A stretch of 39,123 bases of DNA from Tissierellia bacterium (GTDB lineage: Bacteria; Bacillota; Clostridia; Tissierellales; Peptoniphilaceae), in the NCBI GenBank assembly GCA_012728295.1, contig JAAYFJ010000054.1:1-39123 (forward strand). Direction: 5' to 3'. Position 1 is the stretch's first letter, and the number at the start of each line of letters is the position of its first letter. Shown one piece after another: positions 24,168-32,789 of this stretch. The position numbers and the translations under genes were made by a program. The notes beneath the pieces were generated by a model. That model was not told the DNA's origin and made no database searches. It saw only the letters and a program-made list of their open reading frames with translations.

Positions 24168-25199
24168 ATGGAAAAAGTTCAATCTCAAGTTAGCTTTGAA
24201 GAGGTAAAAAGATATATTTTGGCTGAGGAAAATGTTAATAGGGATGCAATTTCTAGAGAGACTAAGCAACAAAATGCTGCTTTATTACTTGGAATCAAAG
24301 TATATGAAGGTGCCGATAAACTTGTAAGTGCTAGCTATAAATCGTTGTATATTCCTATAAAGAATGGAATTCCTTTAAGTGTCTTAGAACTAGACGACTT
24401 ATTGCTTCCAAGGAAAAATGGATTTTGGAAAATTAATGTCGCCAGTTCAACTTATGATAATGGTGATACAATCATTAGATTTGGTCCATTAAATGAAAAT
24501 AATAATTCCAGCAACTCAGATAATTTAGAAACTGAAATGTCGCAAACTAAATGGAACTCGGTTATAATGAAGAATGGGGAGATTATTTTCTTAGGGAATG
24601 ATTTTATATCAGCAACAGAGCGAGATGAAGATGGATATGAGATAGTGGGAATATATCCATTAGATAATTTGGCGGCAAAACAGAGGACGCAACTGTCTGA
24701 TTTGGTGGCAGATGGGAAAGTGAAATTTTTGCAAGCGGAAAACATTGCTCTTCCTGACAGTATTGCCCCTTTAGGAGAGGATGAGAACATCACATTATAT
24801 AGAGATAAGGGGTTTTGGAACATTTTTGGTAAAAGGGTTATTATGCTTGGAGATGGGCAATCACAAGTATATGATTTTCCAATCAATATTGCTGTTCCGA
24901 GAGATATGGTAAAATATGATAGAAGTATATTGCCTTGGTCGGAAATAAAACTAATCCTGCCACAAACGATAGATGCTTTTTTTTCTCCTAATCAAGACAT
25001 TTTAATAATACTAACTAAAGAAGGATTGGAAATATATTCAACACATAATAGAAAAATTAATAAAGAACCGCTGGCAATGATACCGATTTCAAATCGTGCT
25101 GAAATAGTTATGGCGGAGTGGGCAATAGATTCAAGCGTAGAACGTTGGGGACAAGAAGTTGGCAGGCAGTTGCCTAAGAATCTGCTGGAGGTACAATAA
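24168..25199 (+). CDS. Continuation of the operon lipoprotein, or separate protein of unknown function
   Basis: This stretch of 343 residues begins at ATG 24168 without signal peptide, membrane helix or Shine-Dalgarno sequence. It contains beta-rich segments, a repeated-looking pair (RKNGFWKINV and RDKGFWNIFG), an Asn/Ser-rich spacer (ENNNSSNSD) and a C-terminal FSPNQDILIILTKEGLEIY like the strands of a propeller or seven-bladed repeat. I recognise no family. Lack of its own ribosome binding site and of an export signal, and the frame shared with the lipoprotein upstream, make it most likely the C-terminal part of that lipoprotein. Alternatively it is made by reinitiation across the 9-base gap. 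Confidence 0.75.
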   Translation: MEKVQSQVSFEEVKRYILAEENVNRDAISRETKQQNAALLLGIKVYEGADKLVSASYKSLYIPIKNGIPLSVLELDDLLLPRKNGFWKINVASSTYDNGDTIIRFGPLNENNNSSNSDNLETEMSQTKWNSVIMKNGEIIFLGNDFISATERDEDGYEIVGIYPLDNLAAKQRTQLSDLVADGKVKFLQAENIALPDSIAPLGEDENITLYRDKGFWNIFGKRVIMLGDGQSQVYDFPINIAVPRDMVKYDRSILPWSEIKLILPQTIDAFFSPNQDILIILTKEGLEIYSTHNRKINKEPLAMIPISNRAEIVMAEWAIDSSVERWGQEVGRQLPKNLLEVQ

Positions 25200-25200
25200 T

Positions 25201-25545
25201 ATGGCAAGTGCAGTAGAAAAAATAATGGAAGGAATTAAGGGGAGTGATTACTTATCCCTTAGCTTATATGTGTGTTTGGCGATGGTGTTCCTAGTAATTG
25301 TCATTCATTTCCTAACGAGAAACTTAAGGCTTGTAAAATATTTGCCTGGAATTATTGCAATAGTATATGGTGTTTCAAACATAATAAACAAATTGGATAG
25401 TTTATATATGGTTGAAGAATTAGATGCATTTGCTCATTATTTAATTTTGTTAGGTGCGGGTGTAATTGGGCTAATAATGGCGCTGATACTAGGTATAATA
25501 GCAAAAGAGAAAAAACCGAAAAAAAGAAGGACTAAGAAAAAATAG
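25201..25545 (+). CDS. Small integral membrane protein with basic C-terminus
   Basis: A 114-residue protein with three predicted membrane helices (about 20-38, 43-62, 75-98) and a strongly basic cytoplasmic tail (KEKKPKKRRTKKK). The start is ATG 25201, one base after the preceding stop, with GGAGGT 8 bases upstream; the frame upstream of it is not used. It is the last gene of the deacetylase/two-component operon. No family recognised; no clear terminator follows in the 126 bases to the next gene. Confidence 0.75.
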   Translation: MASAVEKIMEGIKGSDYLSLSLYVCLAMVFLVIVIHFLTRNLRLVKYLPGIIAIVYGVSNIINKLDSLYMVEELDAFAHYLILLGAGVIGLIMALILGIIAKEKKPKKRRTKKK

Positions 25546-25671
25546 AATATTAAAAGGCAATGTTTTTGAATTATACAGGAAGAATAACCGATAGGGGACT
25601 CTTTAAGTAAATATATTAATTAATTTGACTTTTAATTACATTAATCTATAATTAAGCTCGAGGTGATGATA

Positions 25672-26130
25672 TTGGCAGCTATAGTAATTGAGGGCATTAA
25701 AATTAGAAAAATCCTTCAAGAGGACAAAGAAGAGTTCTTGGCAATGAGTACGGACTTCTATGATTCTGAAGCAGTTTTATATAATGTAAGTCAAGAGAAA
25801 CATCTTGCAGCTTTTAAAGAATTGATGGGTTCAAGCGTATTTATTGAATGCTTTATTATTGAATCGATTGATGGGATAATAGGATATGGACTAATTAATA
25901 ATACATATTGCAGGGAGGCGGGTGGACCTGTTATATGGATTGAAGAGGTATATGTTAAGCCTGCTTATAGGGGCAATGGAATTGGTGAGTATTTCCTTAA
26001 GTGGTTAGAAGAAAATAGTCCAGTCGCTAGGTACAGATTGGAAGTAGAGCCTGAAAATACAGAAGTTAAATCTTTGTATAGAAAAATAGGGTACATTAGT
26101 TTTCCGTACGTTCAAATGATAAAAGAATAA
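25672..26130 (+). CDS. GNAT-family N-acetyltransferase
   Basis: The GNAT fold is seen in IRKILQEDKEEFLAM at the N-terminus, the strand WIEEVYVKPAYRGNGIGEYFLKWL containing the acetyl-CoA pyrophosphate loop (RGNGIG), and LEVEPENTEVKSLYRKIGY near the end. It transfers acetyl from acetyl-CoA to an unknown amine. The best-supported start is TTG 25672, with GAGGTGAT 5-6 bases upstream; ATG 25666 is in frame but overlaps this site. The product is 152 residues, normal for the family. It is convergent with the GIY-YIG/DUF523 gene. Confidence 0.9.
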   Translation: MAAIVIEGIKIRKILQEDKEEFLAMSTDFYDSEAVLYNVSQEKHLAAFKELMGSSVFIECFIIESIDGIIGYGLINNTYCREAGGPVIWIEEVYVKPAYRGNGIGEYFLKWLEENSPVARYRLEVEPENTEVKSLYRKIGYISFPYVQMIKE

Positions 26131-26135
26131 TAAAT

Positions 26136-26170
26136 AAAAGGTTGGGTCAAAATATTTGACACAACCTTTT
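26136..26170. terminator. Bidirectional intrinsic terminator
   Basis: A long hairpin with one mismatch, AAAAGGTTG-G-GTCAAA paired with TTTGAC-A-CAACCTTTT and loop ATA, lies between convergent genes. Both flanks are A/T-rich, so it can serve the acetyltransferase and, on the other strand, the DUF523 fusion gene. Confidence 0.8.
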
Positions 26171-26200
26171 AATATTTAAACTAATTTTTCTGTGACTATT

Positions 26201-26887
26201 TCAAAATGGGAAATTATCTTCATCAAAGACAGCAATTCCACGATTGGAAAGTTTCTTTGCGGTAAAGCCCATACCAGGAACTAACTTCTTGGAAAAAGTT
26301 CCGTCATATATATTTCTACATCCGCAGGATGGGCTGTTGGCTTTCAATAAAGCGCAGACAATGCCTTCTTCATCACATTTTTCAATTGCAGCTTCAGCTC
26401 CTTTTAAGAAATATTCTGTGACATCTTCTCCCGCTGAGTTTATTACATTATCTCCAAGTATTTCTGATGGCAATCTTGGCGTTAAAAGCCCACCCTCGAC
26501 TTCAGGACAAAAAGGGATAATGTTTTTGTTTGAGGACCACTTAATAATATTTGGGTATTCCCTAGCTTTTCCGTCGTATCTGCAACTATCTCCTAGCAAA
26601 CAGGCTGATACCATTATTTTTCCATTAAACAGTTCGTTCGTTGCACTATTAATAAGTTCAACTTTTTTATCCAATTTTAGTTTCTTTATAACCTCTTCTC
26701 TTTTCACGGCAAGACTTCTGTTCTCTACGTGTTCTAGATACATTAAAATAGAAGGACACCTACCCCTGGTATATTTAGCACCTTTTCCAATATTATGCAT
26801 TAGCAATCTATTAGAGATATTATTGGTCGATCCAGTATAAAGCGTATTGTCACTGCACTTTAAAATATATACATAGTAATCACTCAT
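26201..26887 (-). CDS. GIY-YIG nuclease domain fused to DUF523 (TudS-like) domain
   Basis: The N-terminal 80 residues are a GIY-YIG domain of the YhbQ/UPF0213 type (YYVYILKCSDNTLYTGSTNN, the R/H pair in NRLLMHN, KYTRGRCP). From residue about 92 a complete DUF523 domain follows: VSACLLGDSCRYDGK, FCPEVEGGLLTPR, and SPSCGCRNIYDGTF. DUF523 members include the [4Fe-4S] thiouracil desulfurase TudS, whose cluster cysteines correspond to these motifs. The fusion is one open frame. ATG 26887 has GGGAGA 8 bases upstream; a TTG at 26893 is too close to it. It overlaps recX by 8 bases (ATGAGTGA) and is translationally coupled to it. Possible link: removal or cleavage of damaged/thiolated nucleic acid, which is only an inference. 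Confidence 0.9.
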   Translation of the reverse strand: MSDYYVYILKCSDNTLYTGSTNNISNRLLMHNIGKGAKYTRGRCPSILMYLEHVENRSLAVKREEVIKKLKLDKKVELINSATNELFNGKIMVSACLLGDSCRYDGKAREYPNIIKWSSNKNIIPFCPEVEGGLLTPRLPSEILGDNVINSAGEDVTEYFLKGAEAAIEKCDEEGIVCALLKANSPSCGCRNIYDGTFSKKLVPGMGFTAKKLSNRGIAVFDEDNFPF

Positions 26888-27494
26888 CTTCAATTTCTCC
26901 CATTACCTTTGATATAGTATCGTAATCGAATCCCCTGCTATATAAGTAGCGGTAGAGCTTTCCTTTTCTATCATAGGAACTCTTACCTTTTATAGATGGC
27001 CATTTGGCAACGGCCAATTCTTTCGCCTTTTCAATCAAAGAATCTTCACTCGGAAAAGCAATATTTTCAATGGTTTCCTTTGAGAATCCGCGCTCGTATA
27101 GCTTATTAAGCATTACTTTTTTTCCATAGGACTTTGTTTCAGACCAATTATCAATCAAGGTCTGAGCAAAGATTAAATCATTAATATAGCCCTTTTTCTC
27201 CAGCCTACTTACAGCCTCTTGTGAAACCTCTTCTTCAAAACCTTTGTTAGTGAGATACTGACACAATTGCTTTTTTGTTCTCATACCATACCCTAAGTAA
27301 AACAGTCCTCTATTAAAGCACTTATTGATGGTGTCCTCGTTGAGGATGGTATCAATAAAACTCTCGTCAACTATCAAATCTTTTGAGAGGTTGTACTTTA
27401 TAAGGACATCTTCCCCTATAGATATTTCGTTACCATTATCTAGGCAGAGTAAAAACTGATGTTTAGGTTGAGATACTATTTTTATGATTTTCAT
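26880..27494 (-). CDS. recX: RecX-family regulator of RecA
   Basis: RecX binds RecA filaments and limits their activity. The 204-residue protein has the repeated three-helix RecX pattern: AFNRGLFYLGYGMRTKKQL-like segment around residue 65, GYINDLIFAQTLIDN, KSYGKKVMLNKLYERGFS and KLYRYLYSRGFDYDTISKV near the end. The N-terminal 55 residues form a beta-rich extension often seen in Firmicutes RecX. On the minus strand GGAGGTTAT precedes the ATG. It is first in a two-gene unit with the GIY-YIG/DUF523 gene and divergent from the FHA-FtsW-PBP genes. No recA is present in the window. Confidence 0.88.
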   Translation of the reverse strand: MKIIKIVSQPKHQFLLCLDNGNEISIGEDVLIKYNLSKDLIVDESFIDTILNEDTINKCFNRGLFYLGYGMRTKKQLCQYLTNKGFEEEVSQEAVSRLEKKGYINDLIFAQTLIDNWSETKSYGKKVMLNKLYERGFSKETIENIAFPSEDSLIEKAKELAVAKWPSIKGKSSYDRKGKLYRYLYSRGFDYDTISKVMGEIEDE

Positions 27495-27605
27495 ATAACC
27501 TCCAATATAATAATAGCATATATTAAATTTATAATATATTGACTGCCTTTTCAGGAGTAAATCTTTATGTTAATATAAGTATAACAAAGAAAAAGGAGTA
27601 AAGCG

Positions 27606-28049
27606 ATGTTTGACATTTTGTCCATGAGTTTAAAATATGTCTTAATAGCAATTGTATATTTATTCATTATGAATATTGTACGTATGATTTATTTGGACAT
27701 AAAAAGTATAGGGCGATTGGAACAAGGTTCGGGAGCATATCTGAAGGTTGTAAATCGATTGGATTCCTTAGGCTATAAAATGAGAGAGTATTATACGCTA
27801 GGCGAAGGACTAACTATGGGAAGACAAAAGAGTAATAACGTTATTATTAAGGACTCGTACGTATCAAAGCATCATTGCAAAATCAAGCTTGGTGAGACAG
27901 GATACATATTAGAAGATTTAAATTCTTCTAATGGAACGTATTTAAACGCAGAACGAATATTAGATCCTGTATTGTTAAGAGATGGTGACTATATAGGCAT
28001 AGGTAGTTTAGAGTTTATCTTTGTAGATAAAGGAGGGGACGGGGCATGA
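27606..28049 (+). CDS. Membrane-anchored FHA-domain protein
   Basis: One N-terminal membrane helix (about 8-28) is followed by a cytoplasmic forkhead-associated domain (about 60-140) with the phosphothreonine-binding motifs GRQKSN, SKHH and LNSSNGTYLN. It should bind a Thr-phosphorylated partner, typically a substrate of a PASTA-type Ser/Thr kinase. AAAGGAG lies 8 bases before the ATG. It overlaps the FtsW/RodA gene by 4 bases, an order (FHA, FtsW, PBP) also known from Actinobacteria and Clostridia, suggesting phospho-control of wall synthesis. No kinase gene is in the window. Confidence 0.9.
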   Translation: MFDILSMSLKYVLIAIVYLFIMNIVRMIYLDIKSIGRLEQGSGAYLKVVNRLDSLGYKMREYYTLGEGLTMGRQKSNNVIIKDSYVSKHHCKIKLGETGYILEDLNSSNGTYLNAERILDPVLLRDGDYIGIGSLEFIFVDKGGDGA

Positions 28050-29275
28050 AATTGAAGAAGAGCCCGAGAAACCTCCTTTTGCTGTTTCAAATACTGACAA
28101 TAGGATTGCTTTTTCTCTTTAATATTGATCACCTAGATAATACATTTATCTACATGGCACTGGGTTTAATGATATTAGTATATGCTTCAAATTTTCTTGT
28201 TCCAAGAATATCTAATGGAGATGATTATATATTTTTAATTGTGACAATGCTTATGACTATAGGGATTGTTACTGTTTTTAGGATTTACCCATCTGGTGGG
28301 GTTAGACAACTACTATGGGTTTTTGTAGGAATAGTAGCTTTCTATAGCTCCTATTATTTTATTAAGCATGTTAAATTATTAAAAAATATGTTTTGGATTT
28401 ATATCGTTTTGGGTTATTTGTTTTTTATTTTAACCCTTGTCTTTGGAAGATCTGACTATGGGTCAGTTAACTGGATTCATATAGGTAGCATAACCATCCA
28501 GTTATCGGAGTTGACAAAACTATTGATTCTATTGGCAATAGCAGTATATTATACTACTCCTATCAAAGGTTTGGAGACAAAGTGGAAACCTTATATTTTT
28601 ATGGCTATTATATATAGCTACGTAGGACTACTTTTGCTTCAAAGAGATTTAGGAACGGCAGCAATAATGATGGGAATATATTCAGGAACACAATTTGTTT
28701 ATGAAAAAAATAGAAAAATGTGGAAACTCAATATATTGCTGATGATAGTAGGAGCTTTATTGGGATATGCGGTATTTGGACACGTGAGGATAAGGTTTGC
28801 CATATGGAAAGACCCGTGGAATATCCCTGAGGGTTATCAAATTCTACAATCATTGTTTGCTATTGCAGCTGGAGGATTCTTTGGAACTGGCTTAGGCGAA
28901 GGGCACCCCTACCTAATACCCAAAGTTCAATTTGACTTTATTTTTCCTGCAATATGTGAGGAAATGGGAATGTTTATGGGAGTTGCTATTATACTACTAT
29001 TTTTGTTATTAGTATATCGCGGAATGAAAATAGTATTAGAACAAGAATTAACGTTCTATAGAGTTTTAGCATTAGGTGTGACATTGTTATTTGGAATTCA
29101 AGCTTTCGTAGCAATAGGTGGAGGAATAAAATTTATTCCAATGACGGGGATAACGCTGCCTTTTGTAAGCTACGGAGGAAGCTCTATGCTATCTAGTTTT
29201 ATAGCTTTGGCTTTTTTACAAGTAGCATCAGAGGTTCTCCCCCATGATGAGGAGGTTGTAGATGAACCAAAATGA
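28046..29275 (+). CDS. FtsW/RodA/SpoVE-family peptidoglycan polymerase
   Basis: This SEDS protein polymerises lipid II into glycan strands together with a class B PBP. The 409 residues contain about ten membrane helices. Family motifs are GRSDYGSVNWI, QLSELTKLLILLA, LQRDLGTA, the extracellular loop with WKDPWN...GYQILQSLFAIAAGGFFGTGLG, FDFIFPAICEEMG and the ending MTGITLPFVSYGGSSM. Which paralogue (division, elongation or sporulation) cannot be settled from sequence alone. It overlaps both neighbours (4 and 14 bases). Confidence 0.94.
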   Translation: MKLKKSPRNLLLLFQILTIGLLFLFNIDHLDNTFIYMALGLMILVYASNFLVPRISNGDDYIFLIVTMLMTIGIVTVFRIYPSGGVRQLLWVFVGIVAFYSSYYFIKHVKLLKNMFWIYIVLGYLFFILTLVFGRSDYGSVNWIHIGSITIQLSELTKLLILLAIAVYYTTPIKGLETKWKPYIFMAIIYSYVGLLLLQRDLGTAAIMMGIYSGTQFVYEKNRKMWKLNILLMIVGALLGYAVFGHVRIRFAIWKDPWNIPEGYQILQSLFAIAAGGFFGTGLGEGHPYLIPKVQFDFIFPAICEEMGMFMGVAIILLFLLLVYRGMKIVLEQELTFYRVLALGVTLLFGIQAFVAIGGGIKFIPMTGITLPFVSYGGSSMLSSFIALAFLQVASEVLPHDEEVVDEPK

Positions 29276-30656
29276 AAAGAAAAAAACATTAATGGTACTC
29301 GGCGTAATGTCTGCAATGCTTCTTTCCTTAGTTGTGTATTTAACATATTTCCAAATGTTCAGTGGACCAAAAATTGAAAAATCGGCACTGAACAAAAGAA
29401 ACTATATTGCAGATGATACTATAAAACGAGGAGACATAGTTGATAGGAATGGATATGTTCTAGCAAGCTCAGTGGAAAATAACGGCATATATACTAGAAC
29501 CTACTCAGAGCCGAGACTTTACTCTCACGTAATAGGATATTTCAATAAACAATATGGGAAATCAGGATTAGAACTTACTCAAAATGATGTATTGACCAAT
29601 ACGATGAGCTCATCAACGATAACTGCAATAAAAAGATTGATTTCAGGGGACAGTAGTGGGAACAGCATTAAACTTACAATAGATACAGAATTACAGAGAA
29701 AAGCCCGAGAATTACTGTCTGGTCAAAAAGGAGCGGTTGTTGCGCTGGACCCTCGAACAGGAGAGATATTATGTATGGTATCCTTGCCAGATTTTGACGT
29801 AAGTACCTTAACAGAGCAATGGGAGACGTTAAATTCTAGCCAGGATTCACCGTTGCTAAATAGAGCAACACAAGGTTTATATGCTCCAGGCTCAACATTT
29901 AAAATATTATCAACAATAGCTCAACTGGAAACGCTCAACAATGAAGAGGAGGTATTTGAATGCACGGGGCATTATACTGTTGGCGGATATGACTTTAGCG
30001 ACTATGGCGGAAGGAGCCATGGAAATATTAATCTAGAAAAAGCATTTGCTCTATCATGCAATACATATTTTGCACGTATGAGTGAAAAGCTTTCTAAGGC
30101 AAACTATGTTAATGTTGGAGAGAAAGTATATTTTAACAAGGATCTTCCGTTTGATTTGCCCATGAGCACTGGTCGACTTAGACTTTCTGATATAACAGAT
30201 AAGACCGCATTAGCATCAACAGCAATAGGGCAAGGTAGCGTACTATCAAATCCATTAAATATGTTAATGGCAACTTCTGCTATAGCTAATAATGGAGAAT
30301 TGATGAAGCCTTATTTAGTAAAAGAGGTGGTTTCTCCTAATGGATCGACCACAGAAATTCAGCCAAAGAAAATTGGGGATGTAACAAGCCATGAGATTTC
30401 AAAAAAGATTTCCGCAATGATGAGGCGAGCAGTCACATCAGGAACTGGAACACAAGCAGAAACGTCTGAGGGGGTTGCAGGTAAAACAGGCACCGCTGAA
30501 ACTAGCACAGGTTCAACACATGCTTGGTTTACAGGTTTTGCACCATATGATAATCCGAAAATCGCAGTAACTGTGATACTGGAAAACAATGGCTCGACAG
30601 GTGGGAGCGCTGCAGCTCCAATTGCAAGAGAAATAATTAGAAGGGCACTTAATTAG
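29262..30656 (+). CDS. Class B penicillin-binding protein (PbpA-like transpeptidase)
   Basis: An N-terminal membrane anchor (about 9-27) precedes a short dimerisation region (RGDIVDRNGYVLA) and a transpeptidase domain with all three active-site motifs: SxxK in PGSTFK (about 211), SCN (about 265) and KTGT (about 407). At 464 residues it is short for a class B PBP and resembles the PbpA partner of FHA/SEDS genes. It cross-links peptidoglycan made by the SEDS protein encoded immediately upstream, which it overlaps by 14 bases. Confidence 0.94.
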   Translation: MNQNEKKKTLMVLGVMSAMLLSLVVYLTYFQMFSGPKIEKSALNKRNYIADDTIKRGDIVDRNGYVLASSVENNGIYTRTYSEPRLYSHVIGYFNKQYGKSGLELTQNDVLTNTMSSSTITAIKRLISGDSSGNSIKLTIDTELQRKARELLSGQKGAVVALDPRTGEILCMVSLPDFDVSTLTEQWETLNSSQDSPLLNRATQGLYAPGSTFKILSTIAQLETLNNEEEVFECTGHYTVGGYDFSDYGGRSHGNINLEKAFALSCNTYFARMSEKLSKANYVNVGEKVYFNKDLPFDLPMSTGRLRLSDITDKTALASTAIGQGSVLSNPLNMLMATSAIANNGELMKPYLVKEVVSPNGSTTEIQPKKIGDVTSHEISKKISAMMRRAVTSGTGTQAETSEGVAGKTGTAETSTGSTHAWFTGFAPYDNPKIAVTVILENNGSTGGSAAAPIAREIIRRALN

Positions 30657-30667
30657 TGGAGGTAAAT

Positions 30668-32467
30668 ATGAGAACAAATAACAGAAGTGAAATAGAATCG
30701 AAATACAAATGGGATATTATTAGCATGTACCCAGAAGATAGTGCGTGGGAAAACGAATATAATCAAGTTATTAAAGGTGTAGAGAATCTTGCTAAGTACA
30801 AAGGTCACTTGCTTGATAGTGGATCTAATCTATATGAAGGAATACAATATTATTTAGATTTAGAGAGAAAAATAGGGAATCTGGCAACCTTCGCACACAT
30901 GAACTTAGACCAAGACACAAGGGAGGGTGCTTCTCAAGCACTAATGGACAAAGCTAATTCCCTAATGGTTTTATTTATGCAGGCATCTTCATTTATAGAC
31001 CCAGAGCTAATGGAATTAGATGATGAAGCGTATGGTAAATTCGTTGAGGAAGACAGCAGGCTAAATGATTATGCGCAACTTATTAATGATAGATTAAGAA
31101 GACGCGCTCATATCTTGACGCCAGAAAAAGAAGAAGTGATTGCTTCTTTTGGAGAAGTCACAGGAGCGTCTGCAAAGACTTATGGTATGTTCAACAATGC
31201 TGACATGAAGTTTCCGTCTGTAATAGACTCAAAAGGGGAAGAGCACTTATTGACATCAGGAACATACATTCCTTTAGTAGAATCTGTAGATAGAACTTTG
31301 AGAGAAAACGCATTTAAAACGCTTTATCACACATATGACAGTTATAAAAATACTTTGACATCAACGCTATTTGGAGCATTAAAGGGAAATCAAGTAATTT
31401 CCGAACTAAGAGGATTCAATAGCTCTAGAGAAGCGGCCTTATTTGAAAACAACATTCCAGAAACCGTATACGACGCTCTTATTGAAGGTGTACATGATAA
31501 AATAGGAGCATTTCATAAATATATCAAGCTTAGAAAAAACACATTAAAAGTTGAAGAACTTCATATGTACGATGTTTATACTCCAATTGTTGAAGTTGCT
31601 GAAGATAGTAATAACATCCCATATGAAAAGGCGGTCTCAATGGTTCTGGAAGCAATAAAACCCCTGGGAGAAGAGTATTACAAAATTGCCAAAGAAGGTC
31701 TTGAAAATGGTTGGGTAGACGTATACGAGAACGAAGGTAAAAGATCGGGGGCATATTCCAGTGGTTCATATGATTCAAAACCATATATTTTGCTAAATTA
31801 TAAGGGTACGTTAGATAATGTATTTACTTTAATTCACGAATTAGGGCACTCTATGCACTCGTACTTGACTAGGAAAAACCAACCTTATCAATATGGGGAT
31901 TATTCAATATTCTTAGCTGAAATAGCCAGCACATGTAATGAGCAGTTACTATTACACTATCTACTAGAAAAAGAAAAAGATAATTTAAAAGAAAGAAAAA
32001 TACTATTAAATCATTCTTTAGATAGTTTCAGAGGTACAGTTTATAGACAGACCATGTTTGCAGAATTCGAACATGAAATTAATAAGCAAATGCAAGCGGG
32101 ACTACCATTTACTGCCCAATGGTTAAAAGACAAGTATTTAGAAATTAACAAATACTATTACGGAGCAGATATAGTATCAGATGATGAAATTGCAATAGAA
32201 TGGGCGAGAATTCCTCATTTCTACTATAATTATTATGTTTTCCAATATGCTACTGGATTTTCAGCTGCCGTAGCATTTAGTGAGGCAATTATTAACGAAG
32301 GACAGCCTGCAGTGGACAGGTATTTGAAGTTTTTAAAAGCAGGTTGTTCGGACTATCCAGTTGAAGTGCTTAAAAATGCTGGGATAGACATGGAAAATCC
32401 AAGGATTGTAGGCTATGCATTAGAAAAATTTGAGAAATTAGTTAGAGAAATGGAATCTTTAGTTTAA
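30668..32467 (+). CDS. pepF: Oligoendopeptidase F (M3B metallopeptidase)
   Basis: A zinc peptidase that cleaves short peptides in the cytoplasm. The HEXXH motif is LIHELGHSMHS near residue 390, with the third ligand in FLAEIASTCNE; FFEHEI-like EFEHEI and YYYGADI further C-terminal are family features. The protein has 599 residues, the family norm. ATG 30668 is preceded by TGGAGGT at 6 bases; a GTG at 30656 is in frame but lies before that site. It follows the PBP gene by 11 bases and ends in a strong hairpin. Confidence 0.95.
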   Translation: MRTNNRSEIESKYKWDIISMYPEDSAWENEYNQVIKGVENLAKYKGHLLDSGSNLYEGIQYYLDLERKIGNLATFAHMNLDQDTREGASQALMDKANSLMVLFMQASSFIDPELMELDDEAYGKFVEEDSRLNDYAQLINDRLRRRAHILTPEKEEVIASFGEVTGASAKTYGMFNNADMKFPSVIDSKGEEHLLTSGTYIPLVESVDRTLRENAFKTLYHTYDSYKNTLTSTLFGALKGNQVISELRGFNSSREAALFENNIPETVYDALIEGVHDKIGAFHKYIKLRKNTLKVEELHMYDVYTPIVEVAEDSNNIPYEKAVSMVLEAIKPLGEEYYKIAKEGLENGWVDVYENEGKRSGAYSSGSYDSKPYILLNYKGTLDNVFTLIHELGHSMHSYLTRKNQPYQYGDYSIFLAEIASTCNEQLLLHYLLEKEKDNLKERKILLNHSLDSFRGTVYRQTMFAEFEHEINKQMQAGLPFTAQWLKDKYLEINKYYYGADIVSDDEIAIEWARIPHFYYNYYVFQYATGFSAAVAFSEAIINEGQPAVDRYLKFLKAGCSDYPVEVLKNAGIDMENPRIVGYALEKFEKLVREMESLV

Positions 32468-32503
32468 CATGAAAAGCCCCCTTTAACAGGGGGCTTTTCA
32501 TGT
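32467..32503. terminator. Strong hairpin terminator between convergent genes
   Basis: A perfect 15-base-pair stem ACATGAAAAGCCCCC/GGGGGCTTTTCATGT with a 7-base loop begins with the last base of the pepF stop codon. An AT-rich tract ending in TATTTTT (32511-32519) follows; the T-run is not immediate. It separates pepF from the convergent GlsB-like gene. Confidence 0.85.
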
Positions 32504-32507
32504 AAGA

Positions 32508-32771
32508 TTAATTATTTTTGTCTTTATTAACTCCATTTAGTATTAGTAATAATATTACAGCTCCTAAAGTGGATATCATTATGCTCTTAAGGTTAAAGCT
32601 ATTAACTTTTCCCCAGTGAAATACATAAGTGCCTAACATTCCACCAATAAAAGCTCCTACAATTCCTACTAAAGCATTTGTCATGCATCCCATTTTGGGG
32701 TTCTTTTTAGTAATTATTCCAGCTAGCCAACCAGATATTGCTCCTAATATTAACCAACTAATAATTCCCAT
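32508..32771 (-). CDS. GlsB/YeaQ/YmgE-family small membrane protein
   Basis: An 87-residue hydrophobic protein with three helices and glycine-rich motifs (ISWLILGAISGWLAGIITKK, NALVGIVGAFIGGMLG) typical of the transglycosylase-associated GlsB family linked to general stress in other bacteria. The exact role is not known. AAGGAG precedes its ATG on the minus strand. It lies 18 bases after nadK and is probably cotranscribed with it. Confidence 0.9.
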   Translation of the reverse strand: MGIISWLILGAISGWLAGIITKKNPKMGCMTNALVGIVGAFIGGMLGTYVFHWGKVNSFNLKSIMISTLGAVILLLILNGVNKDKNN

Positions 32772-32789
32772 CTTATTCTCCTTTCAGCA

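Noticed and set aside
24156-24170. TGA as a selenocysteine codon
   Set aside because: The context has no redox-type motif and I see no SECIS-like hairpin just after the TGA.
26244-26840. 198-codon open frame on the plus strand opposite the GIY-YIG/DUF523 gene
   Set aside because: It is antisense to a gene with clear domain motifs, has no ribosome binding site and low-complexity composition.
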